This document shows, piece by piece, positions 1 through 8,605 of a stretch of 47,706 nucleotides of DNA (position 1 is the stretch's first letter; each line of letters begins with the position of its first letter). The notes under the pieces are model-generated. The model searched no databases. It was not told the origin of the DNA and saw nothing but the letters and a program-made list of their open reading frames with translations. The position numbers were made by a program, and so were the translations under genes. Source of the DNA: Klebsiella pneumoniae (lineage in GTDB: Bacteria > Myxococcota_A > UBA796 > SXON01); assembly GCA_945861635.1 (NCBI GenBank), contig CAMAWH010000037.1:1-47706 (forward strand). Direction: 5' to 3'.

Positions 1-264
1 GAGTACGACCCTGGGGTCGTCACCGAGGCGCTCCTCAGCCCGTGGTTGCGTCGATTTGCCGGGTTGGTCGTTGCGTTCGTCGTGGCGGGGGTGATCCTTG
101 CCGGTGGGTGGGTCCTGGTCTGGCGTCCCGTGCTCGCCATTCGCGAGGAGACGGAGCTGGCGCTCCACGGAGATGCCGAGCGAGTCCACTCGCCGATCCG
201 TTGGCGCCCGTATGAGGAGCTTGCGCACTCGATCAATCGTGTACTGAGTCGGGCGCGCCGGTAG
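1..264 (+). CDS. C-terminal part of a membrane protein with HAMP-like segment (5' truncated)
   Basis: The frame is open from the first base of the window and stops at 262-264, so the N-terminus lies outside. The visible 87 residues hold one strongly hydrophobic helix (about residues 19-40, rich in V, A, G) followed by a short amphipathic stretch ending in RVLSRARR. A helix followed by about 45 residues with a Pro and a Glu near the membrane looks like a HAMP linker. If that is right, the missing N-terminal part would be extracytoplasmic and the protein would end just after HAMP, without a kinase or methyl-accepting domain. The FHA gene starts 47 bases downstream, so they may be co-transcribed. 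The HAMP assignment is a weak inference. Confidence 0.55.
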   Translation, partial: EYDPGVVTEALLSPWLRRFAGLVVAFVVAGVILAGGWVLVWRPVLAIREETELALHGDAERVHSPIRWRPYEELAHSINRVLSRARR

Positions 265-311
265 GAGAGCACCTTGACGACCGGGCGCGGAACGGCCACC
301 TTTGGCAGCGA

Positions 312-1274
312 ATGGAACCGATACCGGTCCTGATTGGGCGCGAGGGTCTGCTTGCCGGACAGCAGTGGGTGATCACGGCTGATGGGCTGCGCCTTGGCCG
401 GGAGCCCGGCAACGAGGTTCGGATCGACGACGCGGGCATCAGCCGCCAACACGCGCGGGTGCTGGTGCACAACGGCGTCGTGTGGGTGCAGGACGCGGGC
501 TCGCGAAACGGCGTTTTCGTCAACGGGGAACGTGTTCCCGACCACAAGCAGGTCACCCCGGGAGACAGGGTGGTGGTGGGAAATCACGCCTTCGAAATCG
601 GGCTGGTCGCGGCGTCCGCGGTCGCGGCGCCTCCATCTCACATGGGTTCGCGGCCGCCATCGTCGGGTTGGAAAATCTGGCCGTTCGCGCTGGTCGGCGT
701 GCTCGTATTCGGATGCGTCGGCTGTTTCGGGGTGTACGGAATGCTGCGCGATAGAGATGCGGACGTCTCCGTCGCGCCCTCCAAGCCGGCGTATTCGTTG
801 TCGGGCATGCTCGATGAGCAGCCGGCGGATGCGGTGCCGCCGCCCGACCCATTGAAGCCGCCCGCCACCGTACAGGATGCGTTGGCGGTTGCCGTCGGCG
901 CGGATGAGGCCGCGCAACGCGCCAAGCTACCGGACCCGCCGCCCGGCGCAACCGAGGCAAGTTTGATCGACAAGGCCACGTCGTTGTATGGCTCGGGGCG
1001 CCTCACGGAATCGCGCACCCATTATCAGATGGCGCTCAAGCTCAATCCGGCGTGTGAGATCTGTGCCGTCCGAATTACGCGCATCAACGCGCAAATCGCA
1101 GAGCGCGCCCAGACTGCCTTCGATGCGGGCATGCGCGCGTACGAAAGCATGCAGTTCGGGCACGCGGAAGCGAGCTGGGAAGCGGTGTTGCAGCTCGTGC
1201 CGGACCCGGCCGATCCGATGCACATTCGCGCCGCCGAATATCTGGTCAAGGCCAAGGCCGGCGCACATCCCTAG
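312..1274 (+). CDS. FHA domain protein with one membrane helix and TPR-like C-terminus
   Basis: A 320-residue protein. Residues about 22-95 form an FHA phosphothreonine-binding domain: LGREPGN, SRQHAR and GSRNGVFVNG are the conserved phosphopeptide-loop motifs. A single membrane helix follows at about 118-142, then a Pro/Asp-rich linker, then about 110 residues of helical repeats (LYGSGRLTESRTHYQMALKL and a second similar pair) that look like TPR. The FHA domain should therefore be cytoplasmic and the TPR part outside the inner membrane. It is followed 46 bases later by a second, larger FHA/TPR protein of the same plan. Start at ATG 312 is chosen because the FHA fold begins a few residues later; no strong ribosome site is seen. 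The likely role is phosphorylation-dependent scaffolding, inferred from family only. Confidence 0.85.
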   Translation: MEPIPVLIGREGLLAGQQWVITADGLRLGREPGNEVRIDDAGISRQHARVLVHNGVVWVQDAGSRNGVFVNGERVPDHKQVTPGDRVVVGNHAFEIGLVAASAVAAPPSHMGSRPPSSGWKIWPFALVGVLVFGCVGCFGVYGMLRDRDADVSVAPSKPAYSLSGMLDEQPADAVPPPDPLKPPATVQDALAVAVGADEAAQRAKLPDPPPGATEASLIDKATSLYGSGRLTESRTHYQMALKLNPACEICAVRITRINAQIAERAQTAFDAGMRAYESMQFGHAEASWEAVLQLVPDPADPMHIRAAEYLVKAKAGAHP

Positions 1275-1296
1275 ACCGCAACGCCTCGGGATGGCG

Positions 1297-1302
1297 TAGA
1301 AT
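1297..1302 (+). promoter_or_regulatory. -10-like hexamer TAGAAT upstream of the double-FHA gene
   Basis: TAGAAT matches the sigma-70 -10 consensus at five of six positions and lies 18 bases before the GTG start at 1321. A GGAG ribosome site sits at 1311-1314. No convincing -35 is present, so this is tentative. Confidence 0.3.
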
Positions 1303-1320
1303 GGGGGGTCGGAGTCCGCG

Positions 1321-3429
1321 GTGTTGAGCGCGAGGCAAGTAGAAATCTTCATCCGCCGCCCGGGCCATCCGGAGCGCAGGGTTGCGCTCGACCGCGGCAT
1401 CCTTGCGCTGGGCCGTGCGGAAGACAACGATTTGGTCCTGCCGGACGTCGGCGTGTCGCGTCGGCATGCACGCCTGCATGTCACCGACGACGCCGTGCTC
1501 GTCGAGGACATGGGCAGCGGAAACGGCACCTGGTTCAAGGGTCAGCGCGTGGCGCGTCAGGTGCTGGGAGATGGGGATGAGGTGACGATAGACCCGTTCA
1601 CGCTGCGCTTGGCGGTGCAGGGTCCGGTGGTGAACGCCGACATTACCGATGGCCGCGACGCAACGGTGCAACTCGGCGCGTCCGTGCCGTTCGCCCGCCT
1701 GACGGTGATCAGCGCCCACAAGATGGAGCAGCGTGACTTCACCCTGCCCACGGCCGGAATCGTGACGCTCGGCCGGTCCGACAAAAACGGCATTGTTCTG
1801 CCGGAACCGGCATCTTCTCGCGTTCACGCGGAGATCGGCTGCTCGTTGGAGGCGTGGACGCTCAAGGATCACGGATCCAGCAACGGCACGTTTGTGAACG
1901 CGCGCCGTGTGAAGGAGCGAGTGCTGGAAGATGGCGATCGCATCCGCATCGGCACCGTAGAGTTGCGCTTCGGACTGGTGCATCCCGCGGAAGGCGGGCC
2001 CGAGCGGACGGAGAACTTTGACGCGAACCTGCACTCCGGGGCGCCGGGGCCTCCGCCGACCATGCCCGTACCGGTGTCGCAGCCGAACGCGTGGGCGCCG
2101 GCGCCCGACGCATCCACACCGAACCTTCCGCGTGTCGCGGGCGGCGGCTTCGGCGCGGCGCCAACGGTCGTGCATGCTGCCGCACCACCCGTCCCGCCGC
2201 GGCCGGAGCCGTGGGCGGCTGGACCCGCGTCGGCGCCGGTTCCGTTGTCCGGCGGATTCGTCGAGATCGACGTCGATGCGTCCAAGGTGCGCGCGAAGAA
2301 GGGGCCGCGGATGCGCGGGCGCAGCGGTGGAACGGGATTTTTTTCACGGCCCATCAACCTGATCTCGATTGGTGTCATCGCGATCACCATCATTCTGATC
2401 GGCGGAAAGATGACGCTCGATGTGCTTCGTGCACTCGTATCGACGGGTAGCGAAGACGACGCGCCGGTCGCGGCGGCGCCGGTGTACGCATCGCATACCG
2501 CCGCCAACGGCGTGCCCCTCGATCCGGCTGCAGAAGAGCAGGTTGCCCGCGGCATGGCGGAGGGCATGCGCTTGTTTCACGAGGGCAAGCAATTCGACGC
2601 GGCGGCGCAATTTTACAAAGTGCTGCAGATCGATCCGGGCAACGCAGACGCCAAGCGCATGGGGTTCGTGGCTTGCGAATCCATCGCCGTGCAGACGGTG
2701 CGCGCCGCGCTCGAAGTGCGCACGGCCAGTGAGTCGAAGCGCGCTTTGGCGAAGGCGGCGGCGTTGGCGGCCGTCCAATCGTCTCTCGAAGGAGAGGGCA
2801 CGGCCATGGACGCGCGGGCCCGTCTGGCCGAGGCGCTCCAGCTGAATCCCGAGGATGCGGAGCTGGTGGCGGCGTCCAGCAGCCTCGACCAGCGCCAGGC
2901 GAACCTGTCGCGTGCCGTTGTCCGCCAAAAAAGCGAGAAGCAGTCACGGTCGCTTCAACAATTGGTGGACGACGGACAACGCGAGTTTGATCGCGGGCAG
3001 TACGGCCGGGCAGTCGCTACGTGGGATAGGGTAACGTCGGGCGACGCTACGCGGTCCAGCCCCCAATACTACGCCGCGGACGAGGGGATTCGAGCAGCCA
3101 AGGACAAGATGAAGGCCGAGAGCCGAAAGGACTACACCGCGGGGCTCAACGCGATGAAAAACGGGGATTGGCTCAGCGCGCGCAGCTCCTTGGACCGGGT
3201 GGCGCGTGGCGATCCGTACAATGAGGCGGCAAAGGCCAAGCTCGCCGAAGTGCGCGGCCACCTTCGGGATCAGGCGTCCGACTACTACACCGAGGCGCGC
3301 ACCCTCGAGGGCATCAACCAGACGGAAAAGGCACTTGCACTCTACCAAAAGGTGATCACCTACGTGGGAGATGACGGCGATCCGCTCGCCCAGAAGGCGC
3401 GAACGCGGATGACCGCGCTGATGCAGTGA
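1321..3429 (+). CDS. double-FHA membrane protein with TPR C-terminal half
   Basis: A 702-residue protein starting at GTG 1321 behind GGAG at 1311-1314. There are two FHA domains, at about residues 21-98 (LGRAEDND, SRRHAR, GSGNGTW) and 145-215 (LGRSDKN, SSRVHAE, GSSNGTFVN). A Pro/Ala-rich linker and a basic patch precede a single membrane helix at about 347-368. The remaining ~330 residues are helical and TPR-like (for example GKQFDAAAQFYKVLQIDPGN). The plan matches the preceding gene with one FHA domain added, so the two probably arose by duplication and may act together, reading Ser/Thr phosphorylation in the cytoplasm and binding partners through TPR outside. The stop overlaps the next gene's start (GTGA), which indicates an operon. 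No Ser/Thr kinase lies in the window. Confidence 0.88.
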   Translation: MLSARQVEIFIRRPGHPERRVALDRGILALGRAEDNDLVLPDVGVSRRHARLHVTDDAVLVEDMGSGNGTWFKGQRVARQVLGDGDEVTIDPFTLRLAVQGPVVNADITDGRDATVQLGASVPFARLTVISAHKMEQRDFTLPTAGIVTLGRSDKNGIVLPEPASSRVHAEIGCSLEAWTLKDHGSSNGTFVNARRVKERVLEDGDRIRIGTVELRFGLVHPAEGGPERTENFDANLHSGAPGPPPTMPVPVSQPNAWAPAPDASTPNLPRVAGGGFGAAPTVVHAAAPPVPPRPEPWAAGPASAPVPLSGGFVEIDVDASKVRAKKGPRMRGRSGGTGFFSRPINLISIGVIAITIILIGGKMTLDVLRALVSTGSEDDAPVAAAPVYASHTAANGVPLDPAAEEQVARGMAEGMRLFHEGKQFDAAAQFYKVLQIDPGNADAKRMGFVACESIAVQTVRAALEVRTASESKRALAKAAALAAVQSSLEGEGTAMDARARLAEALQLNPEDAELVAASSSLDQRQANLSRAVVRQKSEKQSRSLQQLVDDGQREFDRGQYGRAVATWDRVTSGDATRSSPQYYAADEGIRAAKDKMKAESRKDYTAGLNAMKNGDWLSARSSLDRVARGDPYNEAAKAKLAEVRGHLRDQASDYYTEARTLEGINQTEKALALYQKVITYVGDDGDPLAQKARTRMTALMQ

Positions 3430-4523
3430 TCGGCGGTTTGGCGGCGTGCTGGGCGGGCATTGCGCTCGCCGGGCCGGCGCCGACGGAGGTGCTCGCGGCG
3501 CTAGCGGGCGATGTGGACGTGGGCGTGCGTCGTCGCGCGGTTGCGGCGCTGGTGCGCGCGTCAACGGAACCGGCGGGCGGTGAGTGGGGCGCCCGCGCGC
3601 GATTCGATCCCAGCGAGTACGTCCAGCGATCGATGATTTCTGCGCTTACGACGCGGCTGTCCGAGCCGGAAACCGTTGCGCTCCTCACGGAGATGACGGG
3701 CGCCGCCGATGTCGATCCCTGGACCCGCGGCGCCGCCGGCATGGCGCTCGTTTCCGTGCCGGGCATGCGGGAGCGCCTTGCGATGGCCGCCGCAGCGATT
3801 TCCGACGACGGGCAGGCGGGCGGCCTCCTGATCGCGGCCGCCCGGGCAGGGGACGAGCCTTCCCGCCAGCGGCTCGCGCCTTGGGTCGCGGGGGGGAACC
3901 TGCCGCTGGAGCGGCCGTTGCTCGCACAGATGGCGGGCCTCGATCTCCCGTTCACGGACGGCATCGCGCGTGCGGAGCCGGAGGTGAGGGTGGTGTTGGC
4001 GGCAGCGCTGCTGGTCACGGACCCGCATGCCCGCGCACCCATGTTGGCGGCGCTTCGGGATCCCGCGAGCCGGCTCGACGCCGTTGAGATTCTGGAATCG
4101 ACGCCGGGTCGGGCGGCCGGGGCGCTGCTCGCGCGCTCGCGCTCGCCGTTTGCGAGGCTGGCGCGCGTTGCGCGCGGCGATCTGTCCATCGCGCCCGCGC
4201 TTGCGATGCTCGGCGGCCGAGATTCCGAACGCGCGCGCGCCGCTGCCGCAGCGCTCGCGCATCGCCCCGAACCCGCGGCGCGCGCCGCGCTTCGGCTTCA
4301 CCTTCGCAGTGAGGAGGATCCGCTTCGGGAGTCCTGTGCCGCCGCTCTCAGCGTCGCACCAAACGCCCTCGATTGCGACGCGCTTCGCCCGCTGTTGACG
4401 GACGAGGACGCCTACTTGCGCCTCGCCGCCGCGGAGGCCACCGTCCAGTGTGATGCCGCGGGTTTCCCACCGGGCCCGCCTCCGCCGCCGGCGCGCTCCG
4501 AAAATGATGTCGGGACGCGGTGA
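3426..4523 (+). CDS. exported HEAT-repeat-like protein
   Basis: A 365-residue protein starting at GTG 3426 and overlapping the double-FHA stop by four bases (GTGA). The N-terminus (MIGGLAACWAGIALAGPAP) looks like a short signal peptide with cleavage after AGPA or nearby. The rest is an Ala/Arg/Leu-rich helical solenoid: repeated blocks such as DVDVGVRRRAVAALVRAS and DAYLRLAAAEATVQC are typical of HEAT/PBS-lyase-like repeats. No catalytic motif is visible. Translational coupling to the FHA genes suggests it works with their extracytoplasmic TPR parts, which is inference. The codon choice is very GC-rich, so opposite-strand frames are also long; I judged this strand by the coupling and the repeat pattern. 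Confidence 0.75.
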   Translation: MIGGLAACWAGIALAGPAPTEVLAALAGDVDVGVRRRAVAALVRASTEPAGGEWGARARFDPSEYVQRSMISALTTRLSEPETVALLTEMTGAADVDPWTRGAAGMALVSVPGMRERLAMAAAAISDDGQAGGLLIAAARAGDEPSRQRLAPWVAGGNLPLERPLLAQMAGLDLPFTDGIARAEPEVRVVLAAALLVTDPHARAPMLAALRDPASRLDAVEILESTPGRAAGALLARSRSPFARLARVARGDLSIAPALAMLGGRDSERARAAAAALAHRPEPAARAALRLHLRSEEDPLRESCAAALSVAPNALDCDALRPLLTDEDAYLRLAAAEATVQCDAAGFPPGPPPPPARSENDVGTR

Positions 4524-4545
4524 TCAGCCGGCGGTGGCCGCCGCC

Positions 4546-5907
4546 TCAGACCACCAGCCGCCAACGTCCATCGGCGCGTCGCACGCGCACTTCTCCAGCC
4601 ACCAGATCGTCCCCGTCCCGCGTGAATTGCACGATGGTCGTGCCGGCGGGGGTCGGTTCATCCGCGCGAAGCACGAACAACATCGCGATTTTCCCGCGTT
4701 CCACCAGCTCATCCATGACGGCGCCTGGCTTTTCTCCTGTCACGGGTGCTTCGATGGCGCCGGCGCCCTCGACCACCAGCGCCGCAAGGCCGTTGAAACG
4801 CGCCGCGCGCGCCGCGTCGAGCGGATCGGGGCGTTCTACGCCAAGCTGCCAAACGGTACCAATCGGTGCCGCGTTGAGCGCAACGCGCGAGGTGGCGCGG
4901 GGCAGGACGAGGGTGTGTCCCCACCCGGCTAACTCCGCAATGGCGGCGGCGAACAGGGTCTCCGCGTCCTCGTTCGGCGCGATCCACGCTGTCGGTGTTT
5001 CGGGAAAGCCAGGCAATCCGAACGGACGCGTCTCCCGACGCCGCCCCAGCGGCATGGGCCGGGCGCCGGCGCGCGCCAGACGCCACGCCCCCCCGGCGCC
5101 GACGGCGGCGGCCACGAGCGCGCCGAGCGCCGCGATCCCGATCTGCGTCGCAGTCGGTGTCGTGCCCGCGGGCAGGCCGGCTGCACCCTCACCGCCGGGC
5201 CCCTTGCCAAGCTGCGGTCCTTCGCCCGGTTGTTGTGGCCCGCCTTGCCCGCCGCTCTGATCGCCGCCCTGGCCGCCCGGCGCCCCGGCGCCTTCTGCGC
5301 CAGGAACCGGCGGGCTGACGATTCCGTCGTCAAGGCGAAAGCCGTCCGTGTCGTGCATCACGCGCACCTCCGGATTCTTGTCGTCGGCGGCCACCGTCAC
5401 GGTTCCCCGGAACAGCGGCTCGCCGGCAACGCGGGAGTCGTAGAGGGCGAGGGCCATCTCCGTGCCGACCACGACGTCAGCGTTGGCCGCCCAATGTCCG
5501 TCACCGGCCGCGGGGTCGCCGCCGGATTGACCATCATCTCCAAGCGGGAAGGAGCGGGGATCCGCCCCGCCGATCGCCAGGGTCATGACCGGCGCGGTGA
5601 GCGGGTGGTCCGTACTCGCCTCGACATATTGCAGCGTGATGCCGTTGCTGCGCTGCACGTGTCCGGCACCAGGTGGGGGCTGCGCTCCCCCCGCGACAGG
5701 CGCGCCGGCCAGCGGCGCCGCTGTCCCTCCGGGTGGCGGCGCGCCGAGCGGAGGCGGCGCACCGGGAGCCGGAGGCGTGCCGGGGGATGGCGGCATCCCG
5801 GCCGCCGGCGGCGTCCCGATCGGCGGCGCCCCCACCGGTGGCGGGTCGCCGGCGTTGGCGGACGGAGTGTGTGCGGAGAGGCCGGCCATCAGCGTCAAGA
5901 ACCACAT
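4546..5907 (-). CDS. secreted-type Pro/Gly-rich protein with one internal membrane helix, unknown function
   Basis: A 453-residue protein taken from ATG 5907, because MWFLTLMAGLSAHTPSANAG reads as a signal peptide; the frame stays open upstream but gives only Arg-rich sequence. After the signal comes about 55 residues of Pro/Gly/Ala repeats, then a ~130-residue Val/Asp-rich beta-like domain, a Gly/Gln/Pro-rich linker, a membrane helix (IGIAALGALVAAAVGAGGAW) and a C-terminal domain of about 175 residues. The topology suggests an extracytoplasmic N-terminus and a cytoplasmic tail. I do not recognise the family. It runs away from the neighbouring polytopic protein gene, with a 59-base shared upstream gap. 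Opposite-strand frames here lack a signal peptide or other sensible features. Confidence 0.65.
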   Translation of the reverse strand: MWFLTLMAGLSAHTPSANAGDPPPVGAPPIGTPPAAGMPPSPGTPPAPGAPPPLGAPPPGGTAAPLAGAPVAGGAQPPPGAGHVQRSNGITLQYVEASTDHPLTAPVMTLAIGGADPRSFPLGDDGQSGGDPAAGDGHWAANADVVVGTEMALALYDSRVAGEPLFRGTVTVAADDKNPEVRVMHDTDGFRLDDGIVSPPVPGAEGAGAPGGQGGDQSGGQGGPQQPGEGPQLGKGPGGEGAAGLPAGTTPTATQIGIAALGALVAAAVGAGGAWRLARAGARPMPLGRRRETRPFGLPGFPETPTAWIAPNEDAETLFAAAIAELAGWGHTLVLPRATSRVALNAAPIGTVWQLGVERPDPLDAARAARFNGLAALVVEGAGAIEAPVTGEKPGAVMDELVERGKIAMLFVLRADEPTPAGTTIVQFTRDGDDLVAGEVRVRRADGRWRLVV

Positions 5908-5966
5908 GCCGTCACATTTACCACGACGGGGGCCGGTTGGACCGCGTCGGGTAGACTGCGCGCACA

Positions 5967-7787
5967 GTGGCCCGTTCCCCTTCCGACGTCGGCTCCCGTG
6001 GACTGCTCGCCGCCCTCGCTTTTGTCGCGGTACTCGCGGCCCTTCCCGCGCTGTCCCTGATCGGGCATCCCGACGCATTTCTCGCGGATGCACGTGGAGA
6101 ATTACCGGTCAAGCTCTGGGTTCATGAGACGTTTGCCCGGGAGGGGATTTTCGGGGCGACGCTGGACGTGGTCTCGTGGCCGAATCCGGGGCCGCTGAAC
6201 AACCCCGATCCGGTCGGCACCGTGGTCACCGACCTTGCTCGCCCGTTTTTAGGCCGGTCGGGTGCCTACAATCTCCTCGTCGAGCTGCAGATCCTCGCGG
6301 CGATGCTCGCTGCGTTTACGCTGGCGCTCGACCTGATTGGCGACGCGCTTGCGGCCGTGACGGCAGCCGTGGTCTTCGGCCTCGCACCCTTACTTTTGAC
6401 GTACTGCGTTGGGGGCGCGGTAACGGACGTGCTCAACATCTGGCCCTATCCCCTGATCTTTCGCCACGGGTTGCGCGCGCTTCGGGGCAGCGCGCCAGGA
6501 AATCGGTACGACGCGGTTCTCACAGGGATCTTCGGTGGCATCGGGGTCGTCACCTGTCCGTACAACATGGTGGTATTCGTGGCCGGGTGCCTGCCGGCGG
6601 CTGTGTGGCTGCCGCTCCGCTGGCGGGCGGCGGATCCGTTGGTTCGTACGGCGGCCAGTAGTGGGCGCGCCTGGATCCCGGTGGCGGTGCTGATCGTCGT
6701 GACTGCGTGCCTGGTTTCCGGCGCGTACGTCGTCCAGATGCGAAACTTGACGGTCGCCGACACCAGCCAGATGTCGCAGGCAACCGTGGGCGCCACCCGT
6801 CACGTCTGGCCCTATCCGTACCTCGTCCCGGGGAAGGTGGATCACTACTACAACGCCCTTGTTGACTACCTCCTCGTCGGTAAGGAGCAACTCGTTTTTC
6901 GCGATGTCGGCGCGCGATTCACTCGGGCCGTGGCCCCGGGATGGTGCGTGCTGGCGCTGGTCGTGGCCGGGGTGCGGTTGCGCCGACGTCGCCGCGTTGG
7001 ACTCTCGCTGTGGCTGGCGATTGCCGTTTTTGCCGCCGTGGCGTCGACGGGCCCCTTTCTACCGCTCACGGAGCAACTCGCCGCGTCCTTTCCCTGTAAT
7101 CCGGCGTGGCTCATCCCGCAGTGGTTCGTCCCGGCGGGAAATCTGCTCCTCGAACCGTTTCGGTATGCGCTGGTCGTTTCCTTTGGCCTTGCGATTCCCG
7201 CCGCGTTCGGCACCGCGCAGCTCATGGAGCGCGTCGGCCGCTGGGTCGGCGTCGTGGCGCCGCTGTTCATCGTCACGGAGCTGGCGCTCGTCTCGCCGGT
7301 GCCCTTCCCGCTGCCGGTTGCGGAGCCGTATGCCGTGAAGGGGTTTCCGAAGCTCTCGGAAACGGTGCCGCCGGGCGCGCTGGTCATGCTCCCGTATTAC
7401 GAGCGAGGTACTGCGCGCTTGCGACGCATCCACTTCTGGCAACAGCTCCTGCACGGGCGGCCGATCGCGGATCAAGTCGCTGGATTTCCGCCGGATTACC
7501 TGATCCAGAACGCACTCACCGCCGTGCTCATCGGACTGGAGGGCAGCGCTGCCCACCGCGCCGTAGGCATCGATGGCGCGATCAGCGCGCCCTCAGCATC
7601 GGATGTCATCGCCGCAGCGACCCGCCTCGCGGGAGATGGTTTCGCGGCGCTCGTTCTGGAAGCCGAGGGGTATGCCAACCTGCGTACGGTGGAGACTGTG
7701 CAGGAGGTGCTCGCCCCGCTTGGCCCGGCGATGCCGGTTTCGGGCGTGCACGTTTACTTGTTACCCGGCGGTGCAGGCGGGAAGTAG
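5967..7787 (+). CDS. polytopic membrane protein, GT-C / YfhO-like
   Basis: A 606-residue protein from GTG 5967. It has roughly ten hydrophobic helices spread over the first ~440 residues (for example 12-32, 100-145, 190-215, 225-250, 325-360) and a C-terminal soluble part of about 150 residues. The first loop after helix 1 is acidic and Asp/Glu-bearing (HPDAFLADARGELPVKLWVHE), as in GT-C glycosyltransferases that use lipid-linked sugars, and WPNPGPLNNPDP resembles loop motifs of that superfamily. No family-defining motif is certain, so the substrate is unknown. The -10-like TAGACT at 5952-5957 is close enough to the start for a leaderless or very short leader. The 3' end overlaps the convergent RmlD-like gene by 27 bases. 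Confidence 0.75.
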   Translation: MARSPSDVGSRGLLAALAFVAVLAALPALSLIGHPDAFLADARGELPVKLWVHETFAREGIFGATLDVVSWPNPGPLNNPDPVGTVVTDLARPFLGRSGAYNLLVELQILAAMLAAFTLALDLIGDALAAVTAAVVFGLAPLLLTYCVGGAVTDVLNIWPYPLIFRHGLRALRGSAPGNRYDAVLTGIFGGIGVVTCPYNMVVFVAGCLPAAVWLPLRWRAADPLVRTAASSGRAWIPVAVLIVVTACLVSGAYVVQMRNLTVADTSQMSQATVGATRHVWPYPYLVPGKVDHYYNALVDYLLVGKEQLVFRDVGARFTRAVAPGWCVLALVVAGVRLRRRRRVGLSLWLAIAVFAAVASTGPFLPLTEQLAASFPCNPAWLIPQWFVPAGNLLLEPFRYALVVSFGLAIPAAFGTAQLMERVGRWVGVVAPLFIVTELALVSPVPFPLPVAEPYAVKGFPKLSETVPPGALVMLPYYERGTARLRRIHFWQQLLHGRPIADQVAGFPPDYLIQNALTAVLIGLEGSAAHRAVGIDGAISAPSASDVIAAATRLAGDGFAALVLEAEGYANLRTVETVQEVLAPLGPAMPVSGVHVYLLPGGAGGK

Positions 7788-8504
7788 CGCGGGCGTCAGG
7801 CGTGCGTCGCGCGGCCGCTCGATCCCGAGGTCAGCAAGGCGGACCGGCCGCACGGCGCCGGTACATGCGCTGCCAAGCTGGGCGGCCGTCGCAAGCGCGA
7901 AGCCGTACCATGACACCGATGCGGTTCCGATGTGGTGAGTGATCCCGCGCGGAAGCGCCAGCAGTGCGTCGGCAACGTCGGCAGCGCGTGTCGGTTGGAC
8001 GAGCACGTCGAAGACGGCAGAGACATGCTCCCCAGCGCGCAAGCGGTCACGTAGCGTGGACGCGAAGGTGCGCCCGCCCTCTCCAAACACCCATCCGACG
8101 CGGCTCACGTGGCCGCCCGCCGCGAGGACCGCCGTTTCGGACTGGACTTTTTGGTGAGCGTAGAGACTGGTCGGCGTCGGCACCTCGTCCGCGGCGTGCG
8201 GGCCCGCAGTGGAAAACACAAAGTTCGAGGAGAGGAACCACGTCTCCACCTGACGCGCCCATTCCCCCGGGGCCTCGGCATTCACGCCGGCGGTGGCGGG
8301 GCCGGCCGCATCCACGCGCGTGTGCGCTGCGCAGAAGATCACGGCGTCGGGCCGGTAGAGCCGAAGGACCCGCTCCCGGTCCGCGGCTCGGGTCACGTCG
8401 CACGCCGTTCTGCCCAACGCAACGACATCGACGCCGCGCGCCCCGCCGCGCGCCACGAGCGCACGCCCAATCAGGCCCTCTCCACCGGTCACGAGGATTC
8501 GCAT
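7761..8504 (-). CDS. RmlD-like NAD(P)-dependent sugar-nucleotide reductase / extended SDR
   Basis: A 247-residue protein. The N-terminus MRILVTGGEGLIGRAL is the Rossmann TGxxGxxG motif, and YAHQK is the catalytic YxxxK of extended short-chain dehydrogenases. SSNFVF supplies the upstream Ser region, and AAHTRVDAA matches the NAAAYTxVDxA block of dTDP-4-dehydrorhamnose reductases. It is shorter than typical RmlD (about 290 residues), mainly in the C-terminal substrate domain, so the exact substrate is uncertain. It is convergent with the GT-C-like gene and divergent from the tail-fibre-like gene, about 100 bases away. No other dTDP-rhamnose genes are in the window, so a complete pathway cannot be claimed here. 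Confidence 0.85.
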   Translation of the reverse strand: MRILVTGGEGLIGRALVARGGARGVDVVALGRTACDVTRAADRERVLRLYRPDAVIFCAAHTRVDAAGPATAGVNAEAPGEWARQVETWFLSSNFVFSTAGPHAADEVPTPTSLYAHQKVQSETAVLAAGGHVSRVGWVFGEGGRTFASTLRDRLRAGEHVSAVFDVLVQPTRAADVADALLALPRGITHHIGTASVSWYGFALATAAQLGSACTGAVRPVRLADLGIERPRDARLTPALLPACTAG

Positions 8505-8566
8505 GACCCCTCGATTTTATCCAAAATTCGCGAACCGCGTCGCACGGGGCCTCTTTCCTTCCGCGC

Positions 8567-8572
8567 TACCAT
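8567..8572 (+). promoter_or_regulatory. -10-like TACCAT upstream of the tail-fibre-like gene
   Basis: TACCAT sits 34 bases before ATG 8606 in the divergent gap between the RmlD-like gene and the tail-fibre-like gene. No clear -35 is seen. The same hexamer occurs just upstream of rsfS. Confidence 0.2.
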
Positions 8573-8605
8573 GTCCGAACAGGTATGACGAACGGGAGGG
8601 AGGGG

